Part shown: in pieces, positions 1 to 12,239 of the stretch
Layout: each line of letters opens with the position of its first letter
How positions within the stretch are numbered: the first letter of the stretch is position 1
Source of the DNA: Arctopsyche grandis
Taxonomy: Eukaryota > Arthropoda > Insecta > Trichoptera > Hydropsychidae
Assembly: GCF_051622035.1 (NCBI RefSeq)
Contig: NC_135355.1
Coordinates: 9,424,501 to 9,488,500, forward strand
Length of the DNA: 64,000 bases
Direction: 5' to 3'
Translations under genes and position numbers: made by a program
Notes under the pieces: generated by a model
What the model saw: only the letters and a program-made list of their open reading frames with translations
Databases searched by the model: none
What the model was told of the DNA's origin: nothing

Positions 1-322
1 GTTTCGTAAGTAGGGATTCTGAAAACAGATAAGCGTTGAAATTCCCGTCGATTTTGCGTTCGAAGCTTTAAAAAATGGTTGTTTAACATCTGGAATTATC
101 TATAAAAATGATTCGCTTCTTATTCTGCAATGTTAATTTTAATATTAATATTACGAATCTATTCGACCAAAAAACCTAAATTTCAGAGTGGTAAAATATA
201 ATTGATATTAACCATAACCGTCCTCTTTTCATAAAACGTACCCTATTTCTGGACACTATCTAAATCGTTTTAAGATTATTAATAGTGAGGGTGCCAAAAT
301 ATTCTCTCCAATTTCATTATAC

Positions 323-324
<2 letters not shown>

Positions 325-389
<65 letters not shown>
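325..389. repeat. (TA)n microsatellite followed by TATG repeats
   Basis: An uninterrupted TA run of about 65 bp passes directly into TATG/TGTA repeats to about 412. ORFs across it encode only Tyr-Ile repeats. Confidence 0.95.
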
Positions 390-401
<12 letters not shown>

Positions 402-559
402 GTATGTACATATGATTGTAATCGATTCATTGAAGTCCAATGGCGGCTTCCTGGGACGAAACAATAAAGGCCCAATTCCTCAAAAAGAATAAAAAATAAA
501 AGTTCACCGCATTTGCTATATGTACATGTGTATGTATGTATGTAGTCCCGACGCATACT

Positions 560-780
560 TATGGCGAGCAATAATCACATTCTCGCACACCAGATTCCCG
601 CTCGCGGCCAACATAAGGAATTAATCACCCAACGATAATGATCTTACACGCTGATTATTCGCATTGATTTTGCGCTAACTTCGCCCTTGTATCCCTTTCA
701 ACCAGGGGCGAAACTCCCTTGTGTACTTCGAGTTCGAAAGATGGGATCGTTTTTAGTCGGGAGCGGATTAAGCAGGTTTT
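560..780. other. GC-richer island, possible regulatory element
   Basis: Clearly less AT-rich than its surroundings and without a credible ORF. It contains homeodomain-type cores (GGAATTAATCACC, near 620). Regulatory function is inferred from composition only. Confidence 0.25.
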
Positions 781-937
781 AATTGTGGCGTGTTTTTTGA
801 CTGCGTTCCGTGGCAAAAATTGTTTTTAATGCAGCACATCGAGACGATTATCGCTGCTCGATATCCAGGATCACTACTCTGTTTATTAGATAAAAATCAA
901 ATTTGTATGTATTTATATTCAATTTTAATTTTTACTT

Positions 938-1265
938 CTACGTACGTAGTAACAATAAACGAAGTTTTGTGATCGTGCGAAAATTCGAACTCGAGATTTT
1001 GACTGATTCGAACTCAGAATCGATCACTGATCATGTTTTCATGATCTAGAAAAAATGTGTGTGTGTGATAGTTTGTGTCTGTGTATTTTGGAGATTTTTT
1101 GAATACCGTTAGTCCTATCGAACTGAAACTTATGTAAAATACTAAAATGCTTATCGATACGACTTATTTTTAAGTTGACCAGAAATCGTACCTCTCTTTA
1201 TTGGTATCCTTTTTATTTTTTGGATCCAATTTTCTCCCAAACCACTCAACGAATCAGAACGTGTA
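938..1265 (+). repeat. Dispersed repeat family A, copy 1
   Basis: About 330 bp starting near ACGTAGTAACAATAAACGAAG. It matches 45310-45655 in the same orientation through AAAATTCGAACTCG, a TG-rich run, GTATTTTGGAGATT, TTAAGTTGACC and TCTCCCAA. A more diverged inverted copy is at about 20190-20365. There is no coding capacity and no clear ends or target duplication, so the element class is unknown. Confidence 0.7.
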
Positions 1266-3373
1266 CGGGAAACAGGAATATGTACATACGAAAATGCTTT
1301 CATAGCACGTGAACGTGTATTTATGTAAGTATGTTCAATTATCGAATTTTCTTTTTTAAACTTTTTATGTTTCTCAAATATATAGATAAAGTCATGGGTT
1401 GTCACATCCGATTTTTTTAATATTAATTTGCTACTTAACTTATAGATTTATATCTACCTTTAACAAATAAAAGTGTAAATCAAAAATTAATTCATATATC
1501 TACATACATATATCCAGAGTATTGAGCTTTCTTTCTTAAAATATTTTGATCGTTTAATTATGATTATTTTTATCGCTTGTGTGGTCAATATAAAAAACAT
1601 CGTTTAACTATCGAGACATGGACTAAATCCTTATCGGAGACTTCTCTAACTGCTCCACCAGTTTCAAAGGAAAGCTCGAGTTAACGCAGGATCGGGGTTA
1701 AGCATATACATTGTAGGGGTTAAGTGTACCTTAATGACCGGAGCCTGTAGTCTTATTGTTACGACGACGAGCTTCCGCCGAGAGCTTTCGGATCAGTTTT
1801 TTCTCTCCTTTTTCGTCCACCGCAATCCAGAACAAAGCCTCTCCTTTAGATAAAGGCTTTTGCACGCAATTAACACGCTGAATAAAAACTAAACGATCCG
1901 ACCGGGACCGATACAAAACGAAACAAAGACCCTTAATGATACACACACGTACGAGACGGAATGTTATATTGCATTTCTATTGTTTCGTTAGATCATACGT
2001 AAGTTAAGAAATGTGGCGATAGTAAGTATGTATGTACATATGCATCTATACTTGCGAATTGTACGTACATATATACCATCTGTACATATGTACATAAAAA
2101 CGTCAATCTATCAGCCCTTCTATATTGGGCGGAAATAAACCACTTTGTTTACAAACCATCCCGCGAATTTATTCTTAGAGTTTGAACAGATGAGATTCGC
2201 AGAACGGTAATATTTTGATTTCCTCCGTTTTATCCGGAAAATTCAATAGCTTAACGATTGATTGACATTTTGTCATTTAACGGAAAAATAAATTAAGTAT
2301 ACGTACCGTACCCTGATTCAAATATACTATATAAAAATAATTTAATATGATTATTCAAATAGATGCTTATGTATGTATGTACGTATGTATTATAATAATT
2401 TATTTTAAAATCAATATGTTTGTTTTTTTCAAAATTAATACTAAAATCTAGGTTTGTATGTACATACATATAAAGTTCCAGGGCCGGGGTAAAGTTCCAG
2501 GGGCTGGAAAACTCGAGGAGGCCCGTATCGCGACATCCAACTGACTGATATTGATATTTTTTGTTATTCTATATAAAAATACGTGTATACACTTTTTTAC
2601 ATTCTCTCGGACACCATTTCAGCACTTCTCTTGCTGGCATTTTGGATTTAAAAACGGCATTCTTATTTCATACGTCTTTTTATTTCCTCTTCCTTGCTAC
2701 CGGACATATCCATGTTTTATCATGTAATGAAATGCTATCAGGCATGTAAAACAGGACACGTTCACGATCACGTGCAAAAACTATTGCACATTAGTTTAGT
2801 TTTATCTACGTTTATTTTTAAAAAATGTTATATTATACATAGAAATAGAAAATTAGCAAGCACTCTTTGACTTCAAAAGTTCTAGGCGCATGTCTGCAAT
2901 CTGAACTCCACCCACATATTTCAGAGAACCAATAAAAGCATTTTAAAAGGAAATAACTTTTATTTGAGCGAAACAAATAAGAGAGAAGCTCCTTATTATG
3001 TTACCGAAAGCGGCAAATCGCGGCTGTTGAAATGCGAGAGGAAATTGAAAAATCTTCCTTCATTGTCCCCAATGAAACAGCCATTTTGGTAAAAGCAAAT
3101 AAAATGCGTTCTTATCGGGTGATTTTGAATGAAATTTATTACTAATTATTTAACATAGTTATTTTGATTTGATTTAAAAATAATAATATCACTGTTGATT
3201 TTTGCATTGCGTGTGCCACACGCCGTAAAAAAATTATATGATCAGTTGTCTCATGTTCGGATGGTGATTATTTGCTGAGGTGGAGCTACAACAATGAAAT
3301 ACCACATTAAATTATAGTATTTAAAAATGAACGATTAAAACAAAATTTTCAAGTACTAAATGATTTGGCTAAA
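1266..3373. other. AT-rich intergenic DNA with one GC-richer island
   Basis: The island is at about 1620-1960 and contains GAGCTTTCG at 1782-1790, the motif shared with other islands, plus an ATTGTTACG Sox-like core. The rest is AT-rich with TATG/TACA microsatellites near 2025-2095 and 2365-2390. No supported gene is seen. Confidence 0.3.
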
Positions 3374-3379
3374 TTTATT
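3374..3379 (-). terminator. Poly(A) signal AATAAA of the secreted-peptide gene
   Basis: AATAAA on the minus strand lies 46 nt downstream of the stop codon (3425-3427). The flanking sequence is AT-rich and gives a short 3' UTR, as is usual for small insect secreted-peptide genes. Confidence 0.6.
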
Positions 3380-3424
3380 GATTTATCTTTGTTTTTTTTT
3401 TATTATTCAATTACCATGATTTTA

Positions 3425-4305
3425 TTAGGCTTTTGGTGTTGCTGGTGTAGTTGGGACAGATCCACCCAAAGCCATCAAAGGGGCGAACAAATCTGTAAGA
3501 GGTTTGGTGATAGCATCAAATTGTGGGGCACCCTAAAAAAACAAAATCATAAATTTAATTAATATAATATATGTAATATGTATTGGTCGTTCTTGGTAAG
3601 ATTCCACTATATTTGTGCACGTTATTTTTTCCAGTTTTTGTTCGTCGTAATTGAAAGCGGTCTAAGTTTGCTTCGTTAATTGGTCAAATATTGACACTGG
3701 GTCTCTTCGGCTGTGTCTGAAGACCGGCACAATTGGACAATAATTCAACACTGGTACACCTAGGCAAACAATGCTACGACAGGTGGAGTTCGTTGCTTAA
3801 TTTACGGTTCACCGAAACGAGCGTCTAGCTCCAATGACAATCGGAAAAGGTCAAGAATTCCAAAATGTACCAAATTACCACGAAGACGATGTGTAAATAT
3901 TGAAAAAATTGAATAAACATTATGTATTATATAATACTAGCTCTCTTTTATTATTAAATAAAATGAGTACTAAAAGAGTCACAATCCTCATTAGTTCAAA
4001 ACAGGGAAAAGCCAAAGCTTATGATGAAATTTGGTACTAACAAATTACATATATTGCATCATATCGACAATAAATATTTGCTTATTCTGCCAAGGTACTA
4101 TACCTATATAAACTGATCAGTTTTTCGTTTCATATTATATTATAACATGATTTTAATTCTTACTACCAAAATTGTATTGATTTCCATACATTATAATTAT
4201 AAATATTAATAAAAAAATGATAATTATATTAAAAAAAACTAAATTAATTCTTACTTGAACGAATGCAATGCAGACGAGGACGAACAAGAGAATGAGGAAT
4301 TTCAT
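3425..4305 (-). CDS. Two-exon gene for a 52-residue secreted peptide
   Basis: Exon 1 (4255-4305) starts at an ATG in an insect-like context (GTCAAAATG) and encodes MKFLILLFVLVCIAFVQ, a classic signal peptide with a Lys at position 2 and a Leu/Val/Ile core. It ends at a strong donor, GTAAGA (from 4254 downward). Exon 2 (3425-3532) follows a T-rich acceptor ending TTTTTTAG and reads in phase 0 for 35 codons to TAA (3425-3427). The intron is 722 bp. After cleavage near Gln17/Gly18 the product would be about 34 residues: a GAPQFD start, an alternating hydrophobic/polar stretch (FDAITKPLTDLFAPLMAL), a GGS turn and a Pro/Thr tail (PTTPATP) ending KA. It has no cysteine, so it is not a disulfide-stabilised defensin-type peptide. 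TATA box, initiator and AATAAA are all in place. A small secreted immune, glandular or cuticular peptide is plausible, but the family is not recognised. Confidence in the gene model is good; the function is unknown. Confidence 0.82.
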
Positions 4306-4367
4306 TTTGACGGGTTTGGCTCTGCTCAAAGAAACTTCTCTCAGCAAAATTGAAACTTCAACAGTAG

Positions 4368-4396
4368 TGACACGTTGATTCAGTTTTCCTTTTATA
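4368..4396 (-). promoter_or_regulatory. Core promoter of the secreted-peptide gene
   Basis: Read on the minus strand, GTATAAAAGG gives a consensus TATA box (TATAAAA at 4396-4390). About 28 nt downstream is TCACTA, with its A at 4368, matching an arthropod initiator (TCAKTY-like). This predicts a 5' leader of about 63 nt before the ATG at 4305 with no upstream ATG. The spacing is canonical, which strongly supports the gene model. Confidence 0.75.
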
Positions 4397-4689
4397 CGCT
4401 GCAAATGAAACGAGAATAAACAACTAAAAGTTTAAAATTCACTATTTATTCAAGTGTTTTTGCCGATCAATAAAAATCCACATTTGTTTTGTATTCGTTT
4501 CATAATCGAATATCGGTTTTTCAAAAGTCTACATATACATATATGTAGATTGTTTGAAAATCTCATAAAATTGTTTGAAAATCTCAATTTATATTTAATT
4601 AAATTATTGTTTTCAAGAGTAATGTCATGTTTCATATTAAATGTTATCACTTTGAAAATAATTGTTGAGTAAATATTACAAAATGTTAA
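4397..4689. other. Upstream region of the secreted-peptide gene
   Basis: AT-rich sequence between the promoter and the LINE relic. It contains two near-adjacent copies of ATTGTTTGAAAATCTCA (about 4548-4586). TGGATTTTTA on the minus strand (4471-4480) is only an imperfect kappaB-like match and does not by itself show immune control. No coding sequence is seen. Confidence 0.35.
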
Positions 4690-6120
4690 AATTTTATCTT
4701 CTTCTTCACGTGCCATGTCCTACCAGAACCTCGGCAACTATGTAGATTTCCCATTCGTACTTTGTCAACGGCTGCTCGGAATAGTGGTGCTGAGGCCGTA
4801 CCACTGCCGAAGATTCTTTAGCCAAGATGTTTTCCGCCTGCCCCGACTGCGTTGGTCTACGATTTTCCCCTGGATTATTAGTCGCAGGAGATCGTATTTC
4901 TCGTTCCGCATCACATGTCCAAAGTACTCCAATTTACGCCTTTTCACACTTTTGAGCACTTCGTCATGCTTTCCCATCAGGGCGAGCACCTCGGCATTGG
5001 TACGACGCGCCATCCATGAGATTCTCAGCATCTTTCTGTATGTCCACATCTCAAAAGCCTGTAGTTTTTTGCAAATGGCATCTGTCAGGGTCCATGCTTC
5101 TGTCCCATACAGAAGGATGCTGAAAACGTAGCATCATAGAAGTCTAAGACGTAGTGCTATACTGAGATCACGTGTGGTTTGGACATTTTTCAATTTCAAG
5201 AATGCAGCTCTTGCTTGCTCCACTCTAACGCGAATTTCCTGTTTAGTTTCACCCAGATAGCACCCAAGATATCTAAAACTATCCACTCTTTCCACCATGT
5301 TGTTATTGATTTGTATATGAGAGTTGACCGTATTGTGCGTCGACTTGCTTCATATCAACCATTTGGTTTTTGTTTCTTTATATTCAGTGTCAACCCCGCT
5401 CTAGAGCTATGCACAACAACTGCGTCCAGTGTTGCCTGCAAGTCGTTGAAGTTAGTGGTCAGTAGTACATTAGAATCCGCGTACCGAAGTTATTGATGAC
5501 TCTGCCATTTATTGTAATTCCGGAATCCATGTCATCCAAGGCTTCAGCAATAATATTTTCGGATTATAAATTAAACAGTAGCGGTGAGATTACACATCCT
5601 TGACGAACTCCCTTCAATATTCTTACGCTCTCTGTTGTGTCACGTTCGACGTATACTACGGCCGTCTGATTCCAGTAGAGATTACCAATTAGCCGAATAT
5701 CTCTTTTGTCTAGCCCTATATGTGATAGTATTTGAATTAATGTATTATGTCGCACATTATCAAATGCCTTTTCGTAGTCTATGAAACAGACATACACGTC
5801 GACGTTTATATCCAGACATCGCTGCGTTAGCACATGTATACTAAATAATGCTTCTCTTGTACCGAAACCATTTTAAAAACCGAATTGAGTGTTACCCATT
5901 CTTTCCTCGCATTTAGTGTAGATCCTTGCATGTATAATTTTCAGAAAAACTGATTTTTCTGTGATGACCGCATGATTTAGGCTTTGGTTTTTTCGGTATC
6001 GTCACAAAAACAGATTTTAACCAGTCTGATGGTATGATACCTGTTCTATAGATAGCGTTGAATAAATCCAATAAAACAGAGACTGCTCTTTCATCAGTCA
6101 ATAACTTAGCATTTCTATTT
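4690..6120 (-). pseudogene. Decayed non-LTR retrotransposon (RT and C-terminal part)
   Basis: The minus strand encodes broken pieces of a LINE polyprotein. Order on the gene: a piece at 6101-5913 (LFNAIYRTGIIPSDWLKS, then VTIPKK); the RT palm at 5833-5564 with FIDYEKAFDNV and GVRQGCVISPLLFNL; a frameshifted stretch at about 5560-5400 where the usual YADD reads YADS; and a C-terminal piece at 5049-4765 (WTYRKMLRISW, YFGHVMR, GRRKTSWL). An in-frame TAA follows LFNL and several shifts separate the parts. The 3' end carries a GAAGAAGAAG run (about 4698-4706). The 5' half, including any endonuclease, is missing. It shares its C-terminal signature with the fragment at 56.2-57.2 kb and differs from the intact element at 49.6 kb. 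Clade assignment is uncertain. Confidence 0.85.
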
Positions 6121-9100
6121 GTACTCCATCCGATTTTTATTTGTCAAAAAATATTAAAATGATAAAAGTACATATTTACATTTAGTGATATATAAACATA
6201 TCTGGAAGCAGGAGAATTTTTTTTCTTAAAAATCTGAGGAATTGGTTCAGACAAGGTACATAAAGTGTATAGCACACGAGGAAGTAAATTTGCTCATATG
6301 TATCATATGTATCTTAATATACATAAGTCCATATATTAAAATGAATAATAAGCTGAATATCTAGGCATAAAGTTCAAATTAAGCCTTGTAACATTATTCT
6401 ATTTATTATTTTATTTTTAAATTGCCATAACTTAAAAATACATGTTGTCATTGACCCAAGCCTATGCATTTTATAGACTAGGCAAAATTAATTTTTGTCT
6501 TTTGATGATGTTTGTTAGATCGATATCCCAGATCTAATAAATAACCAACTAACGTATTTATAAGATTAATCTTACTTACATATTAAAATTTATAATCAGC
6601 TTTTACCGACTTTTGAAAAAACGTTACTCAATAATTGAGTGGCATTTATCACTCGAGGCGTCATCCTCAAACATTTGTGTATACAATCCATACGCCATTG
6701 TATTTCAAATTTTGATATTAGCAATTTGATTAATTGCATTATTGATGAACAATATTCTACTTTTTGTGAATCATATATTTCATATGCAATGTTGTTACCT
6801 AAAGTTATACATATGTAAATTTTCGCAAGCGATTTGTTATTATGTTTTCGCTATATTAAATTAGCTCAGGGTCATTGATCTTTATAAGCCACAGTCCAAG
6901 ACCGATTTCGCCGAAATTTTACGGCTTAATTTTTGTATGAATTTACCTTTTTTTTGACACCAAAATAAAAATTCAATGTTCAAACAATCGATAAGTGCGG
7001 AGCAACGAGCGTCTTTTCCTAACGGTCTCTATGCAAACAAATACTATGAAAACACAAGCCGGTTTACAATAGAAATAACTTTATCGGAAAAACAGACATA
7101 CTGTGGCTCAAAACATGTGTGATAATTCAACAATAAAAATTTTTTTCATAAAAAAGGCAAAGTTCAAAAAAAAATTCAACTTTAGGTCATCATCATATTA
7201 GATGTATTATGTGCATTTATAAGAATTGTAAATAGGTTTTTGAGCTCTTTTTCCTATTATGCTGTATATTAGAATAATATAATACTATGATTACTAACAA
7301 AATTAAATTAAAATTGTAAAATAGAAAATGATCAGTAGATCAGTAGCTATTAAAATAGATATAAGATGTATTGTGAACATAATTGAGTAATGATAAAAAG
7401 CATTTAAAATTAAAAATATCGAAGTTCAAAATTCCTAAATTTATTACATCTATGCTAATATGACAATGAAAAATTATTTTTAATTTTCTTTTCAAGTTTT
7501 AGTATAGTATGTAAATAATGTCAACTAGCAGCTTATATTATTATATATGGATCCATTTAAATTGAAGTATTTTATATCGATAAATTTCGATAAATTTACA
7601 TGTGGTGTTGATTATGGACAAGAAAGATTACTCTTCGATAACTTTACTACCTTCATATAACTAAAAACGTCTAAAAGAAAATGCTATGTGTAATTCTTAA
7701 TAATTATTTAATAAATTATTAATATTAAATTAAATTTAAAATAATTATTTTATTAAAAACTTTAATAAATAAAAAAATTAAATTTTATTAAATTATTTAT
7801 ATTTAAATAAATTATATAATATTTATTTTTTTAATTTTTATTTTACTTACTATTTTTCTATTAAATTATTATATTTTTTTTTTAAATACTAAACTTTAAA
7901 ATTAAATATATTTTTTTAATTAACTAATCTTATTTTATATTCAAATATTTTATACTTAAATATATGTATGTATGAACCGGTATAATTGAATGTGACAAAG
8001 TCCACTTATCTTCATTTCGAGACATACATATCTCTCAAAACATTAAATATAATGTTTTGCGTTTAACAATATTTAAAAATACTGGTGGCCTGTAATAAGT
8101 TTATTCTGCTTTTCAGAGATTTTGTAGATGTCGAATTAAAAGAAGTGATAACAATTTGTGAATTAAGTCAAACAGAAATTGTGTTTTTGAAACTGAAAAT
8201 TGGACTTCTGTCACTTTGAAATATAACGATTCATATATTTGATTCCATATTAAATTTACCATTTTCTTGCATAAAACATATATACATTTTGACGAAAACT
8301 TCCATATATATATGTTTATCATGAATTTGCAGTGTTTTGTATAAATACTTTAAATTTAATTTAGAATTTTAAAAATTGCAATAAGTCAGTCTTAATATGA
8401 AAGTATGTAAATCAATTTTTCATAACTCAACACAGCTAACTGTCTCAATTGTAATTTTTTTTTATTTTATTTTCTAATTGTGTATTTGTGTGTTGTCAAT
8501 TCAATGTATAATTTTATAAAGGAATCGATAGGTCGAATATTAAATGCTATACATAATTTTTGATTGAAAATTTGCCTGAAAATCTAAAATTTTCAGTGCC
8601 TACATACATACATACATATAATATTTTTTATAATTGTGCGATACCAAACGTGCTATATAAACACACAATAACTACATGCACAGTTTGACAAATCATACGT
8701 GTGTACTTATTAATGTTTGTAAAGTATGACTATATGACAAAAAGAGCATCAAAAGTATGGTGTGAAGCACGAGTTGAAGGCGTGTACGGGGGCATGAACC
8801 GTACAAATATTTGTAATGCCATCAAACTGTTACTGAAGCCATTGTGACAGCAGGTGGAGTACCACACTACTAACCCATCGACAAACAGAATGGTGAAATT
8901 GAAGCGAGAAGCCAATTTTACCGAAATTTAACAATTTATGTAAATTTGTACTTCTCCATAATTTCAATTCTATTTCATTTAAAAACCAAGGGTCGACTTT
9001 TTAAGCATTAATGTAAATCCATAAGTGCAGACCTTTGTACATATATATTATGTACACATACATATGTTTATATGTATGTATGTATGTATGTTGAATACAT

Positions 9101-9444
9101 GGAAAATGTTTTCGATCACGTTAATTTTCAATTTGAGTTTTTTATTTTATTTTACAAATAAAAGCGGCTTTTATGTATGTACGTCAGATCAAAGCATTAA
9201 TATCGCTTAGCATGTGCCAATACGCAAAAAATAATTAAAATCGTTCCCGTATTTCGTTGAAGTGTTTGTTCTACTGCAAAATAAACATGAAAATTAATAG
9301 TATTTCCAAGCGAGTTTTAAAATCGTCTATGAAAACACTTGCATTAAACCGAGCAGACTACTTGATTGAATCTTAAGACTATACGGCAGTGTTTAAAGTT
9401 TTTTATTGAAATTAAAATTTTGAACCAATCAAGGATGTGCAATA
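6121..9444. other. AT-rich desert, no supported gene
   Basis: Very AT-rich, with an extreme A/T stretch at about 7690-7960. Only short random ORFs and scattered TATG/TACA microsatellites are present. I see no transposon ends or coding signatures. Confidence 0.4.
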
Positions 9445-9838
9445 TGGGGCGAAATCACACAGCATGTGGCACGTGGGTTTTTTTAGATAGTTTTAAATGT
9501 ATAGAAAAAATCTGACGTTCACGACACGCGTCATCTCAAAACAACACTCAAGATATATTTCGTTGAAATTGTATGGTAGTATTTATCCTTGCTTGACAGT
9601 GATCTATACCAAAACGACCGTTTGGACCATTTTCGGTAAAATTGTATCCTTGCTTGACAGTGATCGAAAACGGTGTATCCCATATTTGAAATAATCCCAT
9701 ATTACATTTCTATTGATTACTGTCAAGCGAGGATAAATACTAGCATACAATTTCAACGAAATAGGTCAAGAGTGTCGTTTTAAAAACTATTAAAAAAAAA
9801 TCCCACGTGCCACATGCACCGCTATGTGATTTCGCCAG
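9445..9838. mobile_element. Foldback (long inverted repeat) MITE
   Basis: The left arm begins near 9447 with GGCGAAATCACACAGC, then ATGTGGCACGTGGG. The right arm ends near 9836 with the inverted counterpart (CCCACGTGCCACATGC, then TGTGATTTCGCC). The arms also share TATTTCGTTGAAATTGTAT and the TATCCTTGCTTGACAGT segment, so each is roughly 130-170 bp. TA lies at both outer edges, so a TA target is possible. There is no transposase. A partial relative lies near 46535-46575. Confidence 0.7.
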
Positions 9839-10525
9839 TATACATGTATGTACATACATATGTAGATTGCAATTTTGAACCACATCTCGGGTTCATATCG
9901 ATGAACATCATCTCCAGCACGCACGTACGCATCAAAAGCTTTCTAAAAGCACAAATTCTTACAAATCTAACGGCTGATTTAAACGAGAAAGTACTGAAAT
10001 TTCCTCAGGTGCTTTTCAAATAGTTTACAGGTACGTTATATTAAGTGGATTCTCAACCATGGTGACGAATGGTCTTCGGATAAATTATTTGAACACAATT
10101 ACTTAAGTACAAATTTTAGATAAGATCCGTCATTTTCTTTTTCTGTTGGTCGGGATAGATTTATACCTACTTTTGTAATTAGGCTTGCACTCACATTTAA
10201 CGACTATGGTCCGTCCGTCCGTAATAAGCATTATTTGCTGTTTGTAACTTTTCGGCTCCTTTGAAAGTATTTTGAAATAAAATAAACATCCCCGCTGACA
10301 GCTAAATAACGTCTTGCTTACAGAAAATATGATTTAGGAAAAGTAATTTTTATACAAAAATAGTCTTAATGGACAGGCAAAGCAAGCACTAATTATTAAT
10401 TGCAGTTATTCCTTTTAAAAGATGCGAGTCAAAATTAATTTCTTGATTCGGCCTTTATTTGTCGAAAAAAAAGGTGGACGCCCAAAATATAAACTACGCC
10501 CAAAATAAGCCCACTTGACGAACAC

Positions 10526-10612
10526 TGTACTGTATAATACCATTTAATTTGATTGCTGTACTGTATAATACCAATTAATTTGATTGCTGTACTGTATAAT
10601 ACCATTTAATTT
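10526..10612 (+). repeat. 31-bp tandem repeat, 2.8 copies
   Basis: Units at 10526-10556, 10557-10587 and a partial unit at 10588-10612. Each starts TGTACTGTATAATACCA. Units 1 and 2 differ at one base (ACCATTT versus ACCAATT). The near-identity points to recent expansion. Confidence 0.9.
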
Positions 10613-11149
10613 GTGCTAGACAAATTTACTAAACTAAATAATTTAATACGCAAATAAATTCCAAAATACATACAAATTAACTACCTACTACACATATGCC
10701 TACTCCACAGTTACAGTATTTTTTCAGATATCCACACATGAACACCAAACACTTGTTCAAATGTTTTTTGATGAGCTTGTCCATTACATAATATTCTTTA
10801 TTTTAAAATTCCAAGATTAGCCGGAACATCGCTTTTCTATTTTCCGCATAATAATACCATATATCAAGAGAAGGTATACATACATATGTACATATACATT
10901 CAATTCTCATATAAATTATATTACAAAAAATGCTATCAAATCATTGGATTTCCTAATAAGAAACTCTATCATTTAAATATATACATAGTACAGTAAAAAT
11001 GGTATATACTACTATAGTAAGAAATCAATTAGAATACAACTCTACCATTTTGTCACCGTATTCTTTAAAAAATATTAATTTAATAGTCTGTCCAAATAAA
11101 GTTCATAAAATTTGTTAAATTTAATTTTTTTAAAACATATAACCATCAT

Positions 11150-11475
11150 GTCAGCAGTAATATCATTTATAAAAAAATATATTTATCAAAATTGTGCGAC
11201 GAAGAATAATTAATGATACTTTATGTTTATTTGGTATTCTTAATGACATCATCGACTGCTCTGAATTGGTGAACTTAATCAGATTCCATGTACATAAGTA
11301 CCGGGCAGATCAATTAGATGTAACCATCTTCTTCATATGCCTAGGTTTAGCACCAATTATTCATCGAACTCAGCCATGTCAAGATTGCACAGACTGGGTA
11401 ATGAGATGGATATGTTTGATTTATTTAATGTCAGTAGATGTGCATAAGTTAAAATGCGATTTATCGAAATATTGA
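11150..11475 (+). pseudogene. LINE relic (jockey/CR1-type C-terminal part)
   Basis: The frame from 11194 reads ...LFGILNDIIDCSELVNLIRFHV, which follows the well-known C-terminal pattern of jockey/CR1-type LINEs (ILNNKIDCPELLS..F.VP). After a frameshift near 11345 the pattern continues in another frame (NYSSNSAMSRL...). No RT core remains here. It is a short degenerate 3' fragment. Confidence 0.6.
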
Positions 11476-12239
11476 ATTTTCTTTTTTTGTCTTTCTTTAT
11501 ATTTTTCTAAATTTTGTTATTAACAGTATTGTATTTTTACAAAACAAATATATGTAAATGGATCCTCTGCCATTACGATAGAGATAAAATATCGTTTAAG
11601 ACGCGTTGGAAGTTTGCAAATTTGAAATCTGGGTGACGTCTATGTATTCTTTATTTTTATACATAGATGGCGGTAATAAAATAAAATTATTGGTATTTTT
11701 ATTCCAAATAATAATTTATACATATATTTTAATATTATATATAAAACTAAAAAAGAGGTTTGTTTTTAAAAAACTTTTTTTTACCAACCTCTTCTTAGTT
11801 CGGAATCGATTTTGTCGTGTGACGAAGTTTCGGTTCTTATTTCTTTTCTTTGTGTAAAATGGTCATTTTTGACCGTTATAAATAAATATTTATGTATCAG
11901 CCATAATTCGTCTTTTTTTAACAAACCTCTTTTACGTTTCACTTACGATTACAACTCAAAAGTTTGCCTCTTATCCGATCGTTTTCATACTTTGCCATAT
12001 TGCTCATCTTGGTCATCAATATAATTTACTTTTCTATAAACATCAAATCCTTTTAAGTACAAATTCTAACATTAGAGTCTCAATATGAAAGGATTGAATA
12101 CTGAACATATTTCTGAAAATTTGGATTGAAAATTGTATTGTTATCGAAAATATTTCAGAATTAAATAATTAAGTGTATATGTATGTATGTATGTATTGTA
12201 CCCACATACATATTAGAAAAATATTCATATATGTAAGTA
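11476..12239. other. AT-rich intergenic DNA
   Basis: No supported coding or structured element. The short ORFs here are Phe/Leu/Lys-rich translations of AT-rich DNA. Confidence 0.35.

Noticed and set aside
8730..8915. 61-codon ORF in a slightly GC-richer patch (KVWCEARVEGVYGG on the other strand)
   Set aside because: No recognised family, no gene signals; too short to call.
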